Shown: in pieces, positions 31,392-36,999 of the stretch
How positions within the stretch are numbered: the first letter of the stretch is position 1
Layout: every line of letters starts with the position of its first letter
Assembly: GCA_015680685.1 (NCBI GenBank)
Contig: MNCI01002776.1
Coordinates: 111,631 to 148,629 of the forward strand
Source: Gnetum montanum
Lineage: Eukaryota; Streptophyta; Gnetopsida; Gnetales; Gnetaceae
Length of the DNA stretch: 36,999 nt
Direction of reading: 5' to 3'
Program-made: the position numbers and the translations under genes
Notes under the pieces: model-generated
The model's input: the letters and a program-made list of their open reading frames with translations, nothing else
The model's database searches: none
Told to the model about the DNA's origin: nothing

Positions 31392-32221
31392 TGATGAGTG
31401 ACAAGGCACCCATACGTCCAACCATATGAATCACTAAGGCATTTATGCACGATCTTGTGGAATTCTATGGACCTATAGTTCTCCAATGCACTAGTTCTTC
31501 TAAGAAGTGAAATGGATGTTGAGAATGTTCATTGTCCTCTTAATTACACTTGTGAAGCTCAAGGATATGATTTAAGTGTAACTGAGGTACATGATTTTTA
31601 TCATTTTAAGTTTTATAACTTTAATCACCTACAACAATAATAAAAGGTAGAGTAATTTAGGATCTAATTTATCTACTTCCTATCTATCCTAACACAACTA
31701 CTCATCCCACTTTCCTAGATACATCTTGAACACATATAGTGCTGCTGGTCTACCAAACATTAAACATTGCTGGGTTACCAAACACTATATGTATGCTTGA
31801 ATTGGTCGTGCTTGTGTTCATTAACAACTAAAAATTAATTACTTAATTTAAATGCATTAAAGTAAAGTGCATTAAAGGAAACATTAATCTATTCTCAATG
31901 TTGCAAGGACTATTAAAATATTTTTTTTTATTCCTATCACACTGCTGCACTTAGGTACACTAGTGTTTGAATAAAGATCCGTACACACTTAGACTCCTAC
32001 TATGGGAACTTAGAAAATATTCTAACTTTGGAGGAAACAAACTACAAGAGTTTTGCTAACTATGAAAAAAACTAATATGAAAATTTTGAGTCCAAGTGCT
32101 ATATTTATAGGCTGGTGTATACCTTGCAATATCAGATATTTGACATTGCATCGTGGGCTCCAACATCAGATACCTGATGTTGAGGCTCCGATATTGGGGC
32201 TATGTAAAATATGATTTATCA
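31392..32221 (-). repeat. 3' LTR of gypsy copy 4 (830 bp)
   Basis: It runs from TGATGAGTGA at 31392 to TTATCA at 32221, next to TACCCCCATGACTGAAT, which is the same PPT-bearing sequence as at 17259. In place of GATATC repeats its U3 start has the hairpin CAACATCAG-ATAC-CTGATGTTG at 32161-32182. Confidence 0.88.
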
Positions 32222-34340
32222 TACCCCCATGACTGAATAAAAAATTGTCCTCAAGTGAAGAAGAGGAGGAACAAGTTCCTTACAAAATATTAGGCAAGTA
32301 TGGGATTATTGGCTTACATACAAATTGACTTAGATGGAACCACAGACTTTGAGTGCCTAAGTGTATGGAGTTACAATCTTTACAAAACTAGATGTTCATG
32401 ATAAAAGAAGTGAACACCCTAGATAAAACTAACATCCAACACCTCTTGGTAGTTGAAAAGTAAGGAAGGAGATTCAACAATCATGAACAATCCTCGTCAT
32501 AAGGTGCTATTGCATCATCCTTGGTAAAGATAGTCTCACTTCCAGTCCATGCTTCCCACTACAATCACAACAGAATCATGAATTAGTATGCAATGTGTAA
32601 CACATAGTTATTAAATGCATTGTCTCATTGGTGGCTACACTAAACTAGATTGTGATTGTGATAGATTGATTCTTTTAGTAGTGTTAATGAGAAGGCTGAC
32701 AAATAAGGTAAAATAGATAAGTAGTCCATTAAATTTGAAAAATTTCTACATAAGGAAATATTTGAAGAGGGTGTAAGAATTCACAATAATAAAAAGGAAG
32801 GTTCACTAAAAACTATTGTAAAGATGTGCATAATTGGATGCCATTGATGAGATAAACAAAAGAATTTGATTGTAAGAGTGTCTAAGGGTAAAGAACTTAA
32901 CTAACCCAACCACAAGGTATGAAAGTGGGTCCTCCCCAAAGCAAGCATAGGCCTTTTATTGCCCTTGCATAACTTCAACTAAGGAGTCTGTGGGCCCCAT
33001 GGATGATTGATGGTTATAGAAGGTTAAGTACAAAAACCTAAAAGTAACTACCTAAGAATTCCAACACATCAAACTAGAACATTGAACAAGAACATGAAAT
33101 TGGTAATGAGATGAGACATGGAAAGCATAGATGGATAAGAAAAAGAGTGGAATGGAGTTTCTGATTAAGGTCACATGAAGTCCCTTGTGGATTTTATGGT
33201 TATGACTTGATAGGATTCATCAGTAGTTTAGACCAAAGCCAACCATGTTTAGTGAGTTTGCATCACCATTCTAAAACTAGTCCACATCCTTGAGACACAA
33301 GAGTGCTTCCACAGAACAACCATCATTCCTTATTAAAGAAGAAAAGATAAGTAGGAAGTGAGAAAGGGCCTTAGTTAGAGGGGACCTTCAAGCATGGGTA
33401 ACATGTATTTCTAGTCCCATAACTAGTGCTTGTAGCCTATTTATTGTGTCTAAGGGGTGTGCTTTGAATTCCCATTGTTTTTTTGAAATGGAAACCACAC
33501 CATGCAAAGACGTATGTGTTTATTTCATCTAAGGGATGTGCTTTGAATTCCCATTATTTTTTTTGAAATGGGAACCACACCATGCAAAGACTTATTCAAC
33601 TTATTTTATTTGTCAACACGGAATGGTAAGAAGTCCATGAAAACACACATGCACCCAAGTATGCAGAAAGGCATAAAGAATACTAAATCCCATTAAAGGC
33701 ACATCCTATTCAAACCTTTGAATCCTTTCCAATTTCAAAAACTACCAAAGTCACAAGTTTGTTAAAGTTTCATTAATAAAAAATGAACTACACATTTCTA
33801 GAACAAGGAAAACCATAGGGTTTGTGGATGGATGGATGTTGTGGACTCATTACCTATTTCATGAAAAAGAACCATGTCCTAATCGTCAGTAACAAAATTC
33901 AAAGCCAGAATCTAAACACCAACAATCAAATAAAAAAATAGTACATACCACCATTAAGCAACAAATTACCATTGTGCTTGGCACTTATTAACAAAAATTT
34001 AGAAAATCACATCAAAATAAAAGAAAATATAAAAGAAAGTGTAAAAAATCCAAGAAATAGCAAATGTAATAATGATGGTGTAAACAAAAATTAGAAAAGA
34101 TTAATAACATATAAATAAGAAGATGTAAAACAAAGAATGTGTAAAAGAAAAAAATGTGTAAAAAAAAAGTAGAAAAAATTGAGGAGCCACTTATATGGTT
34201 AGCATGGGTGGCCATCTCCCCCATGACTAATTTGAAAGGAGGAGATCTAAAATATCATGCATGGTTGTCCATCGGATGAAGCATTTATTGTAGTAGCTAG
34301 CTTATGCTCATGGAAAGGTTTAATTTGTTGGATGTTGACC
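32222..34340 (-). other. 3' non-coding segment of gypsy copy 4
   Basis: It corresponds to 17259-19291 of the full element, with several conserved blocks but no shared reading frame. It carries the private 79-bp duplication at 33450-33607. Confidence 0.6.
33450..33607 (+). repeat. 79-bp tandem duplication
   Basis: CTAAGGGGTGTGCTTTGAAT and following bases through GCAAAGACGTATG occur at 33450-33528 and again, slightly changed, at 33529-33607. The full element has a single copy near 18557. Confidence 0.8.
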
Positions 34341-35420
34341 AGCTATTTCTTGTTTGGGCTCTCAGGTTTGTAGATCATCATGGCCCCAGAAGGAAAAGTT
34401 TCATAAATGATGTAAGGTCCTTCCCACAATGTTTGGAACTTAGTTTGTTGGGGTACGTGTGTGGGGTTCCAATAGAGAACCTTATCTCCTAGTTGAAATT
34501 TGAATTTTCTGATTTTAAGGTAATGGTGCTTTTTGTTGTAGGCATTGTGCAACCTGTTATATGGTAGGGCCATCAATTAGTTTTTGTCTAGCAAGTTGAG
34601 ATTCATTGGTTTTTCTTTTTGTGCAAGAATTAAGTCAAGGTTGAGGTCACAAGTTGTTGAAAGTGTATGAAGATCATATTGAATAGGAAGTATTGGTAAT
34701 TTCTTGTACATATGCTCATAGGGAGAATAACTTATAGGAAGTTTCCATGTTAAGCCATAGACCCAAAGGGCATCGTTGAGTTTTGTGCTTCAATATTTCC
34801 TATATTTGCTGATAGTTCTTGTTATAATCCTTGTGATTTCCCTATTGGTAACCTTAGATTGACCATTAGCTTGGAGGTGGTAGGGTGTTGTGAGTTTATG
34901 TTCAATCCCCAAGTGTTGCATGAGGTTCTAAAAAGTAGTACATGTAAATTGAGTTCCATTATAAGAAATTAATGCATGTGGCATACCAAACCTGTTTACA
35001 ACATTTTGTTGTACAAATCGAGCAACAGTAGAAGATGTATAGTCAATGATGGCTACTGCTTCTACCCATTTCATACAATAGTCAATCACAATTATCATGT
35101 ATGCCTTTCCATTTGACATGGGCATGATGGAACCCATGAAGTTAATGCCCCAGATGTCAAAGGGTTCCAATGGTTGAATCCATTATTGAGGTTTCTCCAT
35201 TTGATCTATCATGCCAGCATCTCGTTGGCATTGTTCACAAGAGCAGACATTGTGGTGAGTATCCTTGAAGATTTTTGGCCAGTAGTACCCTACCATTAGG
35301 ATTTTAATGGCCATGCATCTCCCAGCATAGTGGCCTCCACAAGAACCTTCATGAGCATCTTAGAGAATGCGTAGTTGATTGACATCAGGGACACACCAAT
35401 GAACTAGGCCATTGATGCAA
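34341..35420 (-). pseudogene. Degenerate integrase of gypsy copy 4
   Basis: The core motifs are present, but all three catalytic acidic residues are changed. WGINFMGS has Asn for Asp. LISYNGTQF has Tyr for Asp (codon 34961-34963). GQSKVTNRE has Lys for Glu (codon 34853-34855), exactly 36 codons after the Tyr. The C-terminal GDKVLYW...KFQTLWEGPYIIYETF lies in an open frame at 34343-34576. Stops interrupt the rest. Confidence 0.85.
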
Positions 35421-35559
35421 ACCTTGTAGAGGTATCCATTGATCTCCATGAAGTGTTTTACCTAGTGAAGAAACTACTGTTTCTTTTGGTGGTCTAACCA
35501 CTATGGCATCTCTTAGATGAGAAGATAGGTGAGAATGCTATCATACCATTTAGGCTCAT

Positions 35560-35960
35560 TGGACAATTATTCAATTATAGCCCCAGGAAAGAGGAGTTCA
35601 TCAAGAAACATATCAAATAGTGGATTTTCTTCCTCTTTTTTATCCCATTGTAATCGAGACAAGTGATTAGTGACCACATTCTTAGTGCCCTTTCGATTTA
35701 CCATCATAAGATCAAATTCTTGCAAGATCACTAGCCACCATATGACATGGGGGCTTACCGTTGGCTTGTTCATTAGGAAGTGAATGACACTATGGTCCAT
35801 GTGCACAAATAGCTTGTATCCAAGCACATAATGCCTGAACTTCTCTAAAGCAAACACCATTGTCATCAATTCTTTTTTTGTATTAGTGTAGTTTGGTTGT
35901 GCATCCACAATGTTTGGCTAGCGTAGTGGATGTAGTATGGAATTTCTTATCATCCATCTG
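35560..35960 (-). pseudogene. Degenerate RNase H of gypsy copy 4
   Basis: An open minus-strand frame at 35567-35908 contains NYTNTKKELMTMVFALEKFR, the DHS aspartate region, WLVILQEFDLMM and KGTKNVVTNHLSRL, the normal order of gypsy RNase H. The upstream catalytic part is out of frame or broken. Confidence 0.82.
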
Positions 35961-36900
35961 CATAAGCATAGCTCCCAAGGCATAATTTGATGCATCCATC
36001 ATGATATGAAATGGTCTAGACTAGTTAGGTGCTTGTAGGATTGGTGTTTCTACAAGTTTCTCTTTCAACTATTGGAATGTTTTTTTCACATTCCATGGTC
36101 CAAACAAATGAAGCATCTTTCTTTGTCAACTTCATTAATGACTTTGCGATCTTAGAGTAATTCTCTATGAATCGTTGATAGTAGCTAATATGTCCAAGGA
36201 ATGATCAGACATCTTTGATAGTTTTGGGTTGGTAGGTTATTCCTGGGATGACCCTTATTTTCTCAGGGTCTACCTCAATTCTTACTTGTGATATTTTGTG
36301 CCCCAATACAATGCCTTCCTGGACCATTAGATAACTCTTTTTCCAATTGATCCTAAGGTTTGTCTCAACACATCATTTCAGTACTTGCTTAAGGTGGTCT
36401 AGGACTTACTCAAATGTAGCTCCATAAGTGGAGAAGTCATCCATGAAGACTTCCACACCACTACTAATTTGTTGTTGAAAAATGCTTAGAACTAGGCTTT
36501 GGAATGTAGCATGAGCATTACGTAGACAAAAGGGCATCTTGCGATATGTAAAAGTTCCTTAGGGACTCGTGAATGTTGTTTTGGATTGGTCCTCTAGTGT
36601 AATTTGAATTTGGTTATAGCCACTATAACCATCTAGAAGACTATAGTAGTAATGCCCAGAAATTGTGTCTAACACTTAATCAACAAATGGCAATGAAAAA
36701 TGGTCCTTGAATGTTGCCATATTCAATAGCCAAAAATCGATGCAGACCCACCACTTTCCACCTTTCTTTATCACAATCATGAGTGGACTAACCCACTCAC
36801 TATTCACAATGGGATAAATGAACCGTGCCTTGAGGAGTTGTTTGATTTCCTCTTCGAAGATAAAATGGTCCTTGATATTGGTACTTTCAATCACTATCAT
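35961..36900 (-). pseudogene. Degenerate reverse transcriptase of gypsy copy 4
   Basis: An open frame at 36676-36900 holds the RT start (ARFIYPIVNSEWVSPL, then a TFKDHFSLPFVD segment). FLDGYS-like LLDGYSGYNQI, PFCLRNAHATFQ and VFMDDFSTYG (FMDD at 36436-36447) follow, then the connection region near 36170. Several stops are present. The Gly of the usual SFGLCN-type motif is changed. Confidence 0.85.
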
Positions 36901-36999
36901 GCTTTTATTGATTAATAGAAAGTGGACTTCATCTTTTAATCTAGCATATCCTTAATTTTGAAAGGTTCCTTATTTTGTTGAACTTTTGAATCTTCTATT

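Larger units (their letters stand above)
31392..36999 (-). mobile_element. Partial gypsy element, family A copy 4 (runs off the window)
   Basis: This element has the same family and orientation as 16451-26339. Its 3' LTR is 31392-32221, followed leftwards in its own direction by the PPT, a 2-kb non-coding segment, integrase, RNase H and RT. The 5' part lies beyond the right edge. The coding regions are independently broken. The left flank TTTAT (31387-31391) should be the target-site copy, which can be checked only with the missing end. Confidence 0.9.

Noticed and set aside
1-36999. CRISPR arrays, bacterial operons or Shine-Dalgarno/terminator signals
   Set aside because: Repeats found are retrotransposon LTRs, short tandem duplications or a palindrome; no regularly spaced repeat-spacer series occurs, and gene structure is eukaryotic.

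Overview
The window looks like plant nuclear DNA from a large, repeat-rich genome. The evidence is one intron-containing SINA-type RING E3 ligase gene (SINAT family), several plant LTR retrotransposons using tRNA-Asp or tRNA-iMet primer sites, a plant-type LINE remnant, mostly AT-rich and decayed intergenic DNA, and a 216-base assembly gap. A gymnosperm such as a conifer would fit the long intron and old, heavily mutated elements, but the sequence alone does not settle the species.

Layout. Positions 1-958 are the 3' end of a Ty3/gypsy element (family A, plus strand) with its complete LTR at 156-958. Positions 976-2160 are the decayed C-terminal part of a LINE ORF2 with a recognisable RVT zinc-binding domain. 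The only apparently intact gene is SINAT: coding exons 3018-3284, 5953-6339 and 6470-6790, giving 324 residues.

From the middle of SINAT intron 1 (4999) to about 8766 the sequence is repeated in inverted orientation at about 9240-12926. The window therefore holds a giant palindrome with arms of about 3.7 kb and a loop of about 0.5 kb. The right arm carries a SINAT pseudogene (exons 2 and 3 only) with a premature stop, a 63-bp deletion, a lost splice acceptor and a 1-bp frameshift. The palindrome centre lies inside a second LTR retrotransposon (family B). The distal end of the right arm is fused to a GC-rich, CpG-rich block, followed by a 5S-rRNA-like promoter fragment.

Positions 13600-16450 hold a fragment of a CCR4-type deadenylase gene, a 3' LTR of family B with its polypurine tract, a diverged 160-bp tandem repeat, and three tRNA-like (SINE-type) Pol III heads.

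Positions 16451-26339 are a full-length but dead family A gypsy element on the minus strand. It has 808/803-bp LTRs, the TSD CATAG, a tRNA-Asp PBS, and decayed gag, protease, RT, RNase H and integrase. Positions 27480-28182 are a solo LTR of the same family with TSD ATAAC, interrupted by the gap. Positions 31392-36999 are the 3' part of another minus-strand family A element that runs off the window.

The most interesting object is the SINAT inverted duplication. Read-through from the intact gene, or transcription from the far side, could give a long hairpin RNA or antisense RNA to SINAT exons 2-3, which is the structure from which plant siRNA and young MIRNA loci arise. The sequence shows the structure; any regulatory role is inference.
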